From Pictodentalium vernedei (Eukaryota; Mollusca; Scaphopoda; Dentaliida; Dentaliidae), in contig CM062297.1 of NCBI GenBank assembly GCA_031216915.1, positions 832,427,337 through 832,491,336 of the forward strand: a DNA stretch of 64,000 nucleotides. Direction: 5' to 3'. The notes below the pieces were generated by a model. That model had not been told where the DNA came from. It made no database searches and was given only the letters and a program-made list of their open reading frames with translations. Positions 54,441-64,000 of this stretch are shown here, piece after piece; the stretch's first letter is position 1, and the number at the start of each line of letters is the position of its first letter. The translations under genes and the position numbers were made by a program.

Positions 54441-56267
54441 CCTCCCTCCCCACCCCCAAAAATGCAAATTCCGTCATGCCCCCCCCCCCCCCCCCACCAC
54501 CACCACCCCCACCACATGTTAATCCATATGCCTGATATCGGGAACATCACGCAAGAAATTTTAAAATCTAGATATTTATACTTGTAACATGTTTGAGTGG
54601 AGGGGGTGCGTAATAGCAAATTTATACATGAATAGCAGGGAAAGTAAAATTAGCATCTGGATTTCCAAATATTTCTGCCTTCTCAGTTGAACACAGTTTC
54701 ACTTAAATACCACGTCAATTCTCACAACAAAATATCAAAACACCGATGCTTTGTACGTCTTCCATAATTTATATCTTCCGTGGTTATTGTTTTTCAAATT
54801 CATTTGAAACTTCACATGCTTCAGACAATATTTGAGGTGCACTTTAGTGTGTGCCCACGTGTGTTGTGCTTACAACCATACAGGAAACCATAGTACTCAA
54901 GACTGAAATGGCGCTGCACCAAATAGTTCACCTGTTGGTTGCTATTTTGCCATGTTGTTGCAAGCAATCGGTAACAATATTTTACAATTTTATAAAACAT
55001 CTCATCAGTATCGCTCTTTGTCATTTTTGATGAGATGTTTTACGAGACTGTCCCTATACAATGGACAATTTAATTATGTATACGTATAATTTTATAATTT
55101 ATTCGGATTCTATTTGCGGCCTAATTAATGTTGCCTTTCACAATTTATTAACTAATTAAGGACACAAACGGACTCAGAATCAAATAAATTGCTGTTTTTG
55201 TCTCGAATTTCAAAATCTTTCCCAGGAAAACCTCTCCCGAGCCCACTCCAACGGCCAACCAGCGGGGGACACTCTCTCTCGTGCTCGACCCATCACGCCG
55301 CTGCGTTGTTCAGATGATGCTGAAAATCATATTCAGTACGCCCCTTAGATATTATTCTTGCCCCCCCCCCCAACCCCCTTCTAACTTTGATATCCTATAT
55401 GTGCCTTCCATGATCTTACTTGAGCAAAGGGATGCATCCTGTTTTATCCCCCCCCCCCCCCACCCACCCACCTTCCCTGGATTGTCTGAAATATTTTGTG
55501 GCATTTGTTCTGCTTGTACCTAGAAATGTTCACAAAGATGTTCTAACTGACAGAAAAACACATCCCAGCAGAAATCACAATTATTGGTTCAGCTTATTGA
55601 GACTCAGGGCACTGGAGGAAATTGGAGGCTGCGGAGTTAATGCTCATGCTTTGGTCAGCCGTCTAAAGGCCGATGGAAAGGCTGAGCACTGAGGAATACC
55701 CCCTCCCCCACAGAAAAACATAAAATTAACGTTTTTTGATTTATGTTCAACATTAACATCCTTGCCAATAGCATTTTATCCGTGCGATTACCTGTTTAGC
55801 CCTCATCACCCACCTAAAAACGCAAAAAGGCGTGTGGCACGTCACTGGTACACATGCCTTCAACTGCATGCTAACCCTGGTTAGTACGTTGGAGAGGTAT
55901 GTAGTTCTCTCCCCCCCCCCCCCCCTCCCCTCACACATGTACTACCTGACAGGACATGACACTTACATTGAAACTGTCGTACTCGTATAACCCCAATAAA
56001 TAAATAACTGAATTCGATGTGAGCTTCAGCAAACCGAGGGCCGGAATCAAATTTTGAGAATCCGGTTGAAAGTTGAAACTATCAACGTAGTTTGCAGGCA
56101 AGCCTGATGCTGTTTGTTTGAAACTGATTTTCGCACTCACCTATCAACTTCTTATTCAGTCATTTTGGTAAATTGATTTTCGTTCTCACCAATGCTTCAG
56201 TCATTTTGAAAAATCTCGAATAAAGTCTTCGATCAGTCAACACTGAAATGACGTAAGATGGGTATTT
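54441..56267. other. Non-coding stretch with C-runs
   Basis: Poly-C runs lie at about 54480-54495, 55363-55371, 55448-55460 and 55910-55924. Proline/histidine ORFs here are read through these runs. No gene is supported. Confidence 0.45.
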
Positions 56268-56647
56268 CCCACGGGCACCTGCATCGGGATTTATGAAGAA
56301 GAATTATAATATTTCCCCCACTGCTTCACATAAATATAGAGATGGTATGAAACTCGGAAGTCCGGATATTCGAAAAGCAGTCGCCTCAACTTTTGAAAAC
56401 TTCGTCTTTCAGTTGATTCTCAGAAGATATTTTAAAATTTCTCACCTACCTTGCCCTAATTTTTCTATCTATTCATTTTCCTAGCGTTTATATCGAGTAT
56501 TAAGTCGTAAATTTGTTGAAACGGTACTTTTTTCCAAACAAAATCCAACTTCGATGTGCATAGTTCCGGAAGTATTCGTCTGCAACAGCCTTCATTCAGA
56601 AGAGAAGATCTGATTGGTTGACAAATGCAGGTGAATTTCTATTTTTG
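56268..56647 (+). repeat. 380-bp inverted repeat, left arm
   Basis: TTTATGAAGAAGAATTATAA through AGCCTTCATTCAGAAGAGAA matches 58412-58785 in reverse with only scattered differences. It is a copy of the 5' flank of the helicase ORF but has no helicase attached. Confidence 0.9.
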
Positions 56648-56896
56648 ATTTGTGGTGGCAAATTCAAACTGCAAAACTCAACTTTTGAAACTTGAGAGGA
56701 AAACATGTCTCAGAACACTCATGTCATTCAGTGGTAATTAATTACAATAAAATAAATTAATCACAAGTACAGAACAATATTGTAACCCTTTAACCACCGG
56801 AGGGCGGGGGGGGGGGGGCATTGCCTCACTCCTGCACATTATGTACATGTTGTCAGGACAGGATTTTACAGAGGGGCAAATGGAGAAGGGGGTAGT

Positions 56897-57284
56897 CTAG
56901 ACTAGTTGTACATGTATATATGGGAGAGGACCATGCAGAAGACAGCATACTATGTCATAGATTATATGATAAAGTCTAAAAGGGCTAAGTAAGGATAGGG
57001 TATGGGAGTACCCCCCCCCCCCCCCCCCATTTGTGTGTGTGTGTGGAGGGGGTGAGGGGACATCCAAGACAGTTTTGCAAAATAATTTAGCCATTTACCA
57101 AACTGGAACACTACACTTGCAAACAAAATTACTGAATAACTAAAAAAAAACAGAAATGATGAAACAAATTATCAAGCAACAACAATTTTCTTTCCACAAG
57201 AGTACCTTAAATTCTACTGTAATGACATTTCCATATGAAGTTGCAGGAAATAAAATTTCAGTAGATTAAAGTTATTCATGTGTA
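56897..57284. other. Non-coding stretch
   Basis: It contains a C-run at 57010-57027 followed by a (GT)n microsatellite. No gene. Confidence 0.4.
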
Positions 57285-57625
57285 ATATTATATCTCACGT
57301 GACTTCCTTGCATTCAGATTGGCTGAAAGATGATGCCCTATTTCGTGTAGTTTGCATCCACAGAACTGACCAGGCACAACACCCAGGCACTACACGTTTT
57401 CTATTTTTAGCACACTACTATATCAGTTTTCTTTTCATACTGGGTGAATAAAACTGATCAGGCTAAATTTAAAAATCGATTCACAGAGGCACAACATCCA
57501 TAAAACGACCCGGAAAGAAATCTTTGTGGAAAAATGTATCGCTTTTCCATTGCTGAAGTCACATTTTTCGAGGCGTTCATTTTATTTCCAGAGAAGATGA
57601 TCCATATCTCATTTCGAAGAGAGCT
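57285..57625 (+). mobile_element. Second copy of the repeat that split the capsid gene
   Basis: It matches 47026-47118 and 47435-47670 continuously, from AATATTATATCTCACGTGAC to TTTCGAAGAGA, and lacks the nested MITE. Poly-C runs at 57642-57658 and 57691-57707 follow. Confidence 0.85.
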
Positions 57626-58018
57626 GAGCTGTGAGGAGAAGCCCCCCCCCCCCCCCCCCAGGCCACAGTCAAACAATGACTAGGGGGCACAGCCCCCCCC
57701 CCCCCCCCGCGCTTTATCTACGCCACTGCAGGATATGCAACAGGCATATCATAAAGTCTGAGAGGCTGAATAAGGAATGGTATGGGTGTCTCCCTTCATT
57801 CAAGGGGCCCTCTCCCCCAAAATTCTGCAATCAAATTTCTGGGAGGAAATCTGAGGTCTGCAGGCGGTTTCTCTCCCCATTTTGTGATTGTTTGTTACCT
57901 GACACCTGTGCTGGACCAATTTTGAGATACAGTATCATACATCTGCGTACATTTTGGAGCGCCCAGCAAAAGCAAGCCCATGCCCTGCAGTGACATACCC
58001 CCCCTGGCACCTACCTAA

Positions 58019-58364
58019 TCAAATAGCTGTGCACTCAACATACTTATTTCGTCAATTATCAGTAAATCTGTAGTTCGTATCTGCTTGCAGATGACAGCGT
58101 TTGACAGAACTCTACTGGTAATGTCCTGGTTGGAATATCTCCCATCTTCAATTCCGGACCAGCTGTGTACAGTTTTGCCTTCGAAAACTGGACTGCTGCA
58201 ATTCCAGTTGTTGCAGTGATCTGTACTTTTATTGTATCTCTCAGCTTTTCAGACAATACTTTTATAATAAAGCTTTTGCCAGTTCCCCCTTGACCCAAAA
58301 CAACAACATTATGCCCTGATTCAACGACTTGAATTGCTTTAGTTTGCTCAGTGGTCAACACCAT
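58019..58364 (-). pseudogene. N-terminal fragment of a PIF1-like helicase
   Basis: The likely start is the internal Met at 58364 (MVLTTEQTKAIQVVESGHNV), because upstream residues are encoded by the repeat arm. Walker A is VLGQGGTGKSFIIKVLSEKL and motif Ia QITATTGIAAVQF. After a frameshift near 58170 come VHSWSGIEDGRYSNQDIT and, in phase, TTDLLIIDEISMLSAQLFD, which is Walker B (D-E-I-S), ending at a TAG at about 58016. Only the first of the two ATPase lobes is present, so it is a truncated gene or a first exon. PIF1-like helicases unwind DNA 5' to 3' and occur both as cellular genes and in mobile elements; here it lies inside the 5.4-kb element. Confidence 0.8.
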
Positions 58365-58411
58365 TTTCGCGGATTTTTTGTCATGTGCTTTCGTCTCAAA
58401 ACAAAAAAGGT

Positions 58412-58785
58412 ACAAAAATAGAAATTCAACCTGCATTTGCTGACCAATCAGATCTTCTCTTCTGAATGAAGGCTGTTGCAGACGAATACTTCCGGAACTA
58501 TTCACATCGAAGTTGGATTTTGTTTGGAAAAAAGTACCGTTTCAACAAATTTACGACTTAATACTCGATATAAACGCTAGGAAAATGAATAGATAGAAAA
58601 ATTAGGGCAAGGTAGGTGTGAAATTTTAAAATATCTTCCGAGAATCGACGGAAAGACGAAGTTTTCAAAAGTTGAGGCGACTGCTTGTCGAATATCCGAG
58701 TTTCATACCTTCTCTATATTTATGTAAAGCAGTGGGGGAAATATTATAATTCTTCTTCATAAATCCCGAAGCAGGTGCCTGTGGT
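58412..58785 (-). repeat. 380-bp inverted repeat, right arm (5' flank of the helicase fragment)
   Basis: It is the mirror of 56268-56647. The arm ends about 50 bp upstream of the inferred helicase start, so it probably holds the promoter and 5' UTR of that gene. Confidence 0.9.
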
Positions 58786-59112
58786 ATTTCCAGCGACTGA
58801 TATGTGCTTTCCTTATTACCATATGATTTGCATTCGGATGATCGGTAGCGCTCGTTTGTTTCCGCACATTGTATCAGATTCGACGCGTCAAAAATCCGTC
58901 GATTATTTGAAACACGTATTTCAGACGTATCACCGACGGATATTCGTCTCAGTTGGGCGGAGATTCGTCGGTGATGCGTCTTTCTCGCATCTAATTGAAA
59001 TAGTCGATGAATCACCGACGAATCTAATTCATTTTTTACGCTGGTATTAGATTCGACGCGTCAAAAATCCGTCGACTAAATCATGCCTGACTGTTAATTG
59101 CGAACTGGTATG

Positions 59113-60167
59113 GGCTCAGTATTGAGTATGAGATACATTACTGTTAATTACAGCTTGGCAATGCCTTCTCATGCACCTAGTCAGGTTCCTGGTGGTCCTT
59201 TGAGGGATATTGTTCCATTCTTGGATCAGCATGGCACCAAGCTCCATGACACTTCTTGGCTGGATTGGACGGGCTGAAACTGCAAGCTTCAACTCATTCC
59301 AAACATGTTCGATTGGATTGAGGTCAGGGGATCTTGCTGGCCAGTCCATCCGCTCAATCCTCTCCCCAAGTCGCTACTCCCGGACAGCATGGGCAACATG
59401 AGGACGGGCATTATCGTCCATCAGAATGAATCTATCACCCACTGCACCTGCATACAATCTGACGTGGACATCTAGGATCTCATCAATATACATGTACCAC
59501 GGTGCAGTCAATGTACCACATTTAATGACACAGAGCTCTGTACGTCCATCCCTGCTCATGCCGCCCGGACCATGATTGACCATCCACTATAGCGGTCATG
59601 CTCAACAATGTTGGCTGCATGGAATCGCTCTCCTGGTCTTCTCCATACCATAGAACGCCCATCTCTGTGGTCTAGGCCCTACCGTGACTCATCTGTAAAA
59701 AGGACAGGTCGCCAATCTTCTCTGGGCCATCGAACGTGGTCCATGGCCCATTCATGTCGTGCCTGGTTGTGGTTCTGGGACAGCGGTATGCGAATACATG
59801 GTCTTCTTGATCGGAGACTACCTTCGTGCAACCTTGCCCGGATAGTCTGCGTCGAAACATTTACCCCAGATGCATTCTGAAGGTCACTGCGAAGATGGGT
59901 TGCTGTAGCAAAGCGGTTCCTACGGGCCTGAATGATCAAAAACCAGTCTTCAGCTGCAGAAAATGCCCTGTCTCTGCCACCACCATGCCGTCTTACTGGT
60001 GTGCCATACTGCTGAAATGTTGCCCAGGCTCTGGTGATCACCGTATGGTGCACACCAAGGGATTCACCAACCTGATGATGGGTAGCTCCTTGCTCCACCA
60101 TCCCTACAGGCTGCCACATTTCTGCTTCAGACAAATGTCTTCTTACATTTGCATTTGCCATATTCAA
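59113..60167 (-). pseudogene. Tc1-family transposase
   Basis: The start at 60167 gives MNMANANVRRHLSEAEMWQP. Then comes a helix-turn-helix region (MVEQGATHHQVGESLGVHHT), a GRP-like HGGGRDRAFSAAEDWF, and the second DNA-binding helix group (NVSTQTIRARLHEGSLRSRR). The first catalytic Asp is in RPVLFTDESR. After a frameshift near 59680 come GPGGMSRDGRTELCVI, then the second Asp in FILMDDNARPHVAHAV. After another shift near 59375 comes MDWPARSPDLNPIEHVWNEL with the catalytic Glu and a normal C-terminus. All three acidic residues (DDE) are present, so only the two frameshifts visibly disable it. It is among the youngest-looking coding sequences in the window. Confidence 0.9.
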
Positions 60168-60459
60168 TCATTAAATAACAAGGGTTTGTGTTGAAATGAA
60201 GATTAAATACCCTACACATGTCATGTACATGTAGATAGTACACGAAAACATCAGGAAAATCAAGGGGTGCGTGCTTTCCATGACTGTGATGAAAAGTCTG
60301 CATGTCAAGAGAGCTAATGTAAACACTGGGAACCATCTCAATATATTTCTCAGTCATATCCACCAAAAATATCAGAAATATGTCACAAGCAAATTTCACA
60401 ATGATGTGTCAAATATTTGGTGCTTAGCAAACTTTGAGTAGTATATATACTGCGATTAA

Positions 60460-61240
60460 TGATTTTGAGTCGTCAGTGAGATTATTTGCTCAATTTGAGT
60501 ACGTGGGTTGGGGTTGTGGAGATATTTTTTTTTAATTGATTGCCAGGTATTTTAGGAAAGTTATCGTCGTCGATCAGTGATGGTCTGGTATATGTTTTAG
60601 GAAAGGGCCCTTGATTTTCGTCATGTGAGGATTAAATGCTGTCGTAATGACAACGATTGGTTGATGTGTTTCTGTTTTTCTGTGTCGGTTTATTACCCGC
60701 ATATGCGGAGTCTGTCTCTCTGCACCCCCCCCCCCCCACCCCCTTCCCCCTGCCCGTTTCGTCTGTCCGTTCGTTCTTCTGAGTGGACACTGACCCCAGA
60801 ACGAATTAAATTAACGTCACTCAACTTGGTGCAGATACTGCTCATGTCTGACTTGCTCTGTCATAGGTAAAGGTCACATGGATGAAAACTAATTATTTAT
60901 AAAACTTGGAGTTATGTTGTGGCGTGGGTCAGCACCTTGAATAAGTTTCAGTCACTAAACAGAATATTATTATTATTCGGTAATTAGTTGTCAGACTGAT
61001 GGGTTCTATTCCCTTCAAGGTGTATGTTTCCCAGGCTTAGTATGAAAACAACCTTGTTTTGGTTGAAGCGAGATGCATTCCAATTATTTTCCATAAATCA
61101 GAAAAATTAGCCTTTGATGAAAACATTGAACCCGGGTATGTGTTTTATCGATGCACGATGCAGAAATGGTTAAAAAAATTGCAAGTTTCTGTTGCCCTGG
61201 CGTAGAGCCCCATTCTTGATGCAAAATTCATTGGTGTTTA
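60460..61240. other. Non-coding stretch
   Basis: A C-run at 60726-60736 and AT-rich text; no gene or clear repeat. Confidence 0.4.
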
Positions 61241-61248
61241 AGAAGTGC

Positions 61249-61454
61249 CGGTGTAAAAGGAATGGAAGTCCGTAGGAACGTTAGTCCCTCTGGACTATTA
61301 TTCCGCGGAATTATAGTCCTAGGTTTAACATTTCTAGGAATAGTAGTCCGGCGGACTACTATTCCTAGAAATGTTAGACCTAGGACTATAATTCCGCGAA
61401 ATAATAATCCAGAGGGACTAATTTTCCTACGGACTTCCATTCCTGTCACACCGG
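61249..61454. repeat. 206-bp near-perfect palindrome
   Basis: CCGGTGT at 61249 pairs with ACACCGG at 61454. Pairing continues GGAATGGAAGTCCGTAGGAA / TTCCTACGGACTTCCATTCC and on to the centre AGTAGTCCGGCGGACTACT. Only a few mismatches separate the arms. Probably a palindromic MITE. Confidence 0.9.
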
Positions 61455-61949
61455 TCCTCGATTAGTTCGATTTTCCAAGATTGCTACCAGAAATTTTGAA
61501 AAGAGGACCGGGGGAGCGCTGCAGACCGCATGATGCTCAAGATAATCCATACGGCGAGTAGTGGGGGCACGTGATGTAGTACCATCTCTCGTTGGTGGGG
61601 GGGGGGGGGGGGGGGGGGGTGGTCCACGGCAGAGTTTCCTTAAATTGTCAACGAAACAAGGCATTTTTCTTGATTCTTGAGCATTTGGAATGCGTTGGGA
61701 GTTACAGCGCCATCGTTGGTGTACTATATACACCGATTAATGAGTTTCTTCCATGGATCGCTATCGGCGTCGATAACCATAAATCCCACGAGCGGACATA
61801 ACATACGTTTGGAAATGATGGGAGTGGGTGAGGTTCGCGCCCAGGCGCCGCTGGATCCAACCCCTGTTGCTTAGGATCTGAACACTTTGTTTCCCAAATC
61901 GGAATAAAGAGGAGGATCGATGGATACTTTCCATAAAGATATGACGTTA

Positions 61950-63000
61950 GTACTACTAACCTACCTTAGGCGTTATAATGTCCTACAGTCGATATGGGTA
62001 GTTCGTATTGCTAGGCCAATGCTGTATTGTGGGGGGTATGAATGGTTGTCTAGTACGATAATATAGTTCGTACTGTATATACCCTGCTCTATTAGACTTT
62101 GTGGTGTGGTAGGGTATGTTTTGTTGCCTAGTGTTGAAGTACAGGTTGTACCGTGGGAACCCTAGCGGTCTACTCTTATCTCATAGTACTACAAAACCAC
62201 CTAATCATTTGTACTGTCCCATTGGTAGTTTTGAGTACTAAGTGATGTGTTTCTGTGGTGTATGCATGGTAGTAATAGGAGAGCGATGACTGAGACATCG
62301 TGACCTGAGATAGCTAGTAAGCCTGTAGTAGTGCTATAAATCAGCTGTAATCGTGCAGGGCCGTTGGGGTGGTAGAAGACTATAATGTTGGGTGACTACA
62401 ATGGAAGTTGATTATAGGGCAGATGACGGTTGCCATTTGTAAGTCAGCAGAAGTGGTCTTGAAACCAGAAGCCGATCAGGTATTTTGTAGGTTAGTAGTA
62501 CTAAAGGCTAACAGTCGGGCCTACAGGGATACAGATCGTAAATTCCATTCTATCGTTCTAATCTACCAAACATTGCCGCGCATTATCGTATGACCTAGCA
62601 TTATGCATTCCCTGTACCAGTCATAGGATCACACAAAGTATTCGATGGATTAGTGGTATCAAGACTAACAGTAGACCAACAGAGGTACAGATCGTACACC
62701 CTATGCTACCACACTAGACAACCATGCATTACCCCACCCCACCCAACATTACCGCTTGGCCTAGCATTACATACTACCTATACCAACTGTAGGACAGTAT
62801 AATACCTTGAGTGGATCAACAGGCCGTACATCCTATACTGCCGCATTAGACAACTATGCATTATGCCTTATCCCCACCCACCCCACAAAGTCGCCTAAGC
62901 TTATATTACGTACTGCCTATACCAAACATGGTAGATAATACAAAGTATTCGGTAGGTTAATAGTTCGTATGGCTGACAGTAGACCGTGGTACACACATGC
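61950..63000. repeat. Degenerate repeat array in two opposite orientations
   Basis: Units with CTAACAGTAGACCAACAGAG, TAGACAACCATGCATTA, TTGGCCTAGCATTA and CCTATACCAACTGTAGGAC recur near 62448, 62617, 62777 and 62915 (period about 140-165 bp). The same words run in reverse at 61950-62170. Another unit lies at 63840-64000 beyond the SINE. Unit divergence is high. Confidence 0.6.
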
Positions 63001-63384
63001 ATGACCCACCAAACACAAGTCCCACGTAACCTACCTTCGGCACCCAATCTTACAGCTGTCTGAATTTCTGCACCCCAATTTTCCCATATAAGTATAAGAG
63101 TCGTATGTGTTGTACGCACATTATTCATTTCCACGTAGGCAAATATCGGCACACCCTGGATGTCCCAGAGTGCTGCTTGTGATGTGTACACTTTGTTAAT
63201 CGCTGTGTACTATCACGTAGACACATCATGGAAGTCATAACATATGCAAAACAGGTCAAGGTATGAAGAAAATGACTTTCATCAGGGCCATACTAGTGTT
63301 CGTGTTTTACAAAGCATATAAATCTGCATAATATGGTCATAGAAATGGAGAAATTTAGTCTCACAACACTTCATTAACGATTAT

Positions 63385-63800
63385 TTATTTATTCGTGTAT
63401 TATGGTTTAACGACACATTAACAGCCAGGGTCACATCATGTCGGTGACAGTTTTACGGGTGGAGGAAGCCGCAGTACCCGGGGAAAACCACCGAGCAACG
63501 ACGAGCAGCTGTCAGCTCTCCAACAGCGTAACTCTGAACTCTGCACCGCGGCACAAGCAGGGTTAGATTGGTTGAAGACATGCGCACCATCGACGTGCAG
63601 TACACCTTAGTACACAGCGTCATCGTGCCCCCATGTAGGCAAGCGGGATAAAGTGCCTTGCCCAGGGACACAACGCGAGAGCACAAATCAGTCGCTGAAA
63701 TGGTCCCCCATCCAACTACTAACCGCGCTCGACGTTGCTTAACTTCGGTGATCTGACGAGAACCGGTTACCGCGACGCCACCGCGACGCCACTGCGCCCC
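63385..63800 (-). mobile_element. 5S rRNA-headed SINE
   Basis: The minus strand from about 63766 to 63694 reads as the middle of 5S rRNA: GTTCTCGTCAGATCACCGAA, GTTAAGCAACGTCGAGC, GGTTAGTAGTTGGATGGG. It then passes into the same SINE body as the 33.6-kb copy (CACGATGACGCTGTGTACTA, TACTGCACGTCGATGGTG, CTCGTCGTTGCTCGGTGGTT) and a short TAAA-type tail. The head is 5S-derived (SINE3 type), not tRNA-derived. Another 150 bp at the tail end resembles a mobile-element 3' end. Confidence 0.85.
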
Positions 63801-64000
63801 CTCGTTAACGATTACAGAATTATAAGACAAATATACTCTGCGTATGACCTAGTATTCCAAACCACCGATAGGATAGTACAGTGCAATACGTAGTTTAATA
63901 GTAAAATGGACTAACAGCAGACAAGCAGGTGTATAAACCGTACATCCAACACTACATTGATTTACAGCCAAACATACCCAACAACTATATAACTTATGCA
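63801..64000. other. Further unit of the degenerate array
   Basis: CCACCGATAGGATAGTACAG, CTAACAGCAGACAAGCAGG and ACCGTACATCCAACACTACA are variants of the array words seen at 62.4-63.0 kb. Confidence 0.5.

Larger units (their letters stand above)
53665..59088. mobile_element. 5.4-kb element with about 40-bp terminal inverted repeats and a PIF1-type helicase start
   Basis: The left terminus GATTTAGTCGACGGCTTTTT, then GACGCGTCGAATCTAA, is mirrored at 59047-59086 (TTAGATTCGACGCGTC, then AAAAATCCGTCGACTAAATC). Subterminal words with CGTCGGTGATGCGTC recur near 54045-54100 and 58876-59030. Inside are two SINE pieces, a copy of the repeat that also split the capsid gene, and a helicase start with its 5' region duplicated in inverse. 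No transposase is recognised. Confidence 0.65.
53377..60450 (-). mobile_element. Tc1-like transposon split by an inserted element
   Basis: The left end TATACTACTCAAAGTTTGCT (continuing AAGCACCA) at 53379-53406 is the inverted repeat of the right end AGCAAACTTTGAGTAGTATA at 60425-60444, and both are bounded by TA. The transposase lies against the right end. A segment GCGAACTGGTATGGG...GAGTATGAGA, the sequence just past the transposase stop, occurs both at 53623 and 59100, on either side of the 5.4-kb insert. The reading as one split transposon is inference; the end sequences are seen directly. Confidence 0.65.

Noticed and set aside
54363..57993. Proline- and histidine-rich proteins across 54.4-58.0 kb
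   Set aside because: They arise from poly-C runs and CACC repeats; no conserved domain, and codons change frame at each run.
63694..63766. A functional 5S rRNA gene
   Set aside because: Only the middle of 5S is present; the first part and the terminator are missing and it is joined to a SINE body.

Overview
This window looks like metazoan nuclear DNA, most likely from a lophotrochozoan such as a mollusc. That is an inference from content: an AT-rich background, Polinton/Maverick DNA transposons, a Polinton-like element of the type I associate with corals and molluscs, a Tc1-like transposon, tRNA- and 5S-headed SINEs, a retroelement with an env-like gene, many palindromic MITEs, and unusually frequent long G:C homopolymers. 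I see no intact cellular gene. The window is a graveyard of nested mobile elements, and almost every recognisable coding region carries frameshifts or stops.

Layout. 295-4577 is a 4.3-kb foldback element: two inverted arms, each holding a different tandem array. About 4,620-13,700 is a decayed Polinton-like element. It has small virion-type ORFs at 5.0-6.8 kb (+) and 7.05-8.9 kb (-), an rve integrase at 9.07-10.10 kb (+), a long PolB / SF1 helicase / HNH-type protein at 13.35-10.11 kb (-), and a zinc-ribbon ORF at 13.67-13.39 kb (-). A palindrome of the form GTTGTTCC-N-GGAACAAC recurs at least ten times in its left half. 13.9-22.3 kb is non-coding and rich in MITEs and hairpins. 22.2-22.57 kb, 30.07-30.66 kb and 38.58-41.52 kb (+) hold, in collinear order, three blocks of one large invertebrate protein family. 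Between the first two lies a Polinton (integrase end at 22.57-23.0 kb; PolB and small genes on the minus strand at 28.64-23.93 kb). Between the last two lies a minus-strand retroelement (zinc knuckle, aspartic protease, C2H2 protein, env-like glycoprotein; no reverse transcriptase seen).

44.2-49.45 kb (+) is a canonical Polinton gene block: integrase, membrane protein, capsid-associated protein, internal virion-type protein, double-jelly-roll type major capsid protein, adenain-like protease. The capsid gene is split by a 1.2-kb repeat that itself carries a MITE. 49.5-50.6 kb is a LINE 3' end with tandem repeats. 53.38-60.45 kb reads as a Tc1-like transposon split by a 5.4-kb element. That second element has its own terminal inverted repeats, a PIF1-type helicase start and 380-bp internal inverted repeats; its left terminus has in turn taken a SINE with a 14-bp target duplication. 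61.2-64.0 kb has a 206-bp palindrome, an oppositely oriented degenerate array and a 5S-headed SINE.

The insertions can be ordered in time from who interrupts whom, and several insertions carry target duplications that confirm their boundaries. Family names rest on motifs read by eye and remembered family consensus; no database search was run.
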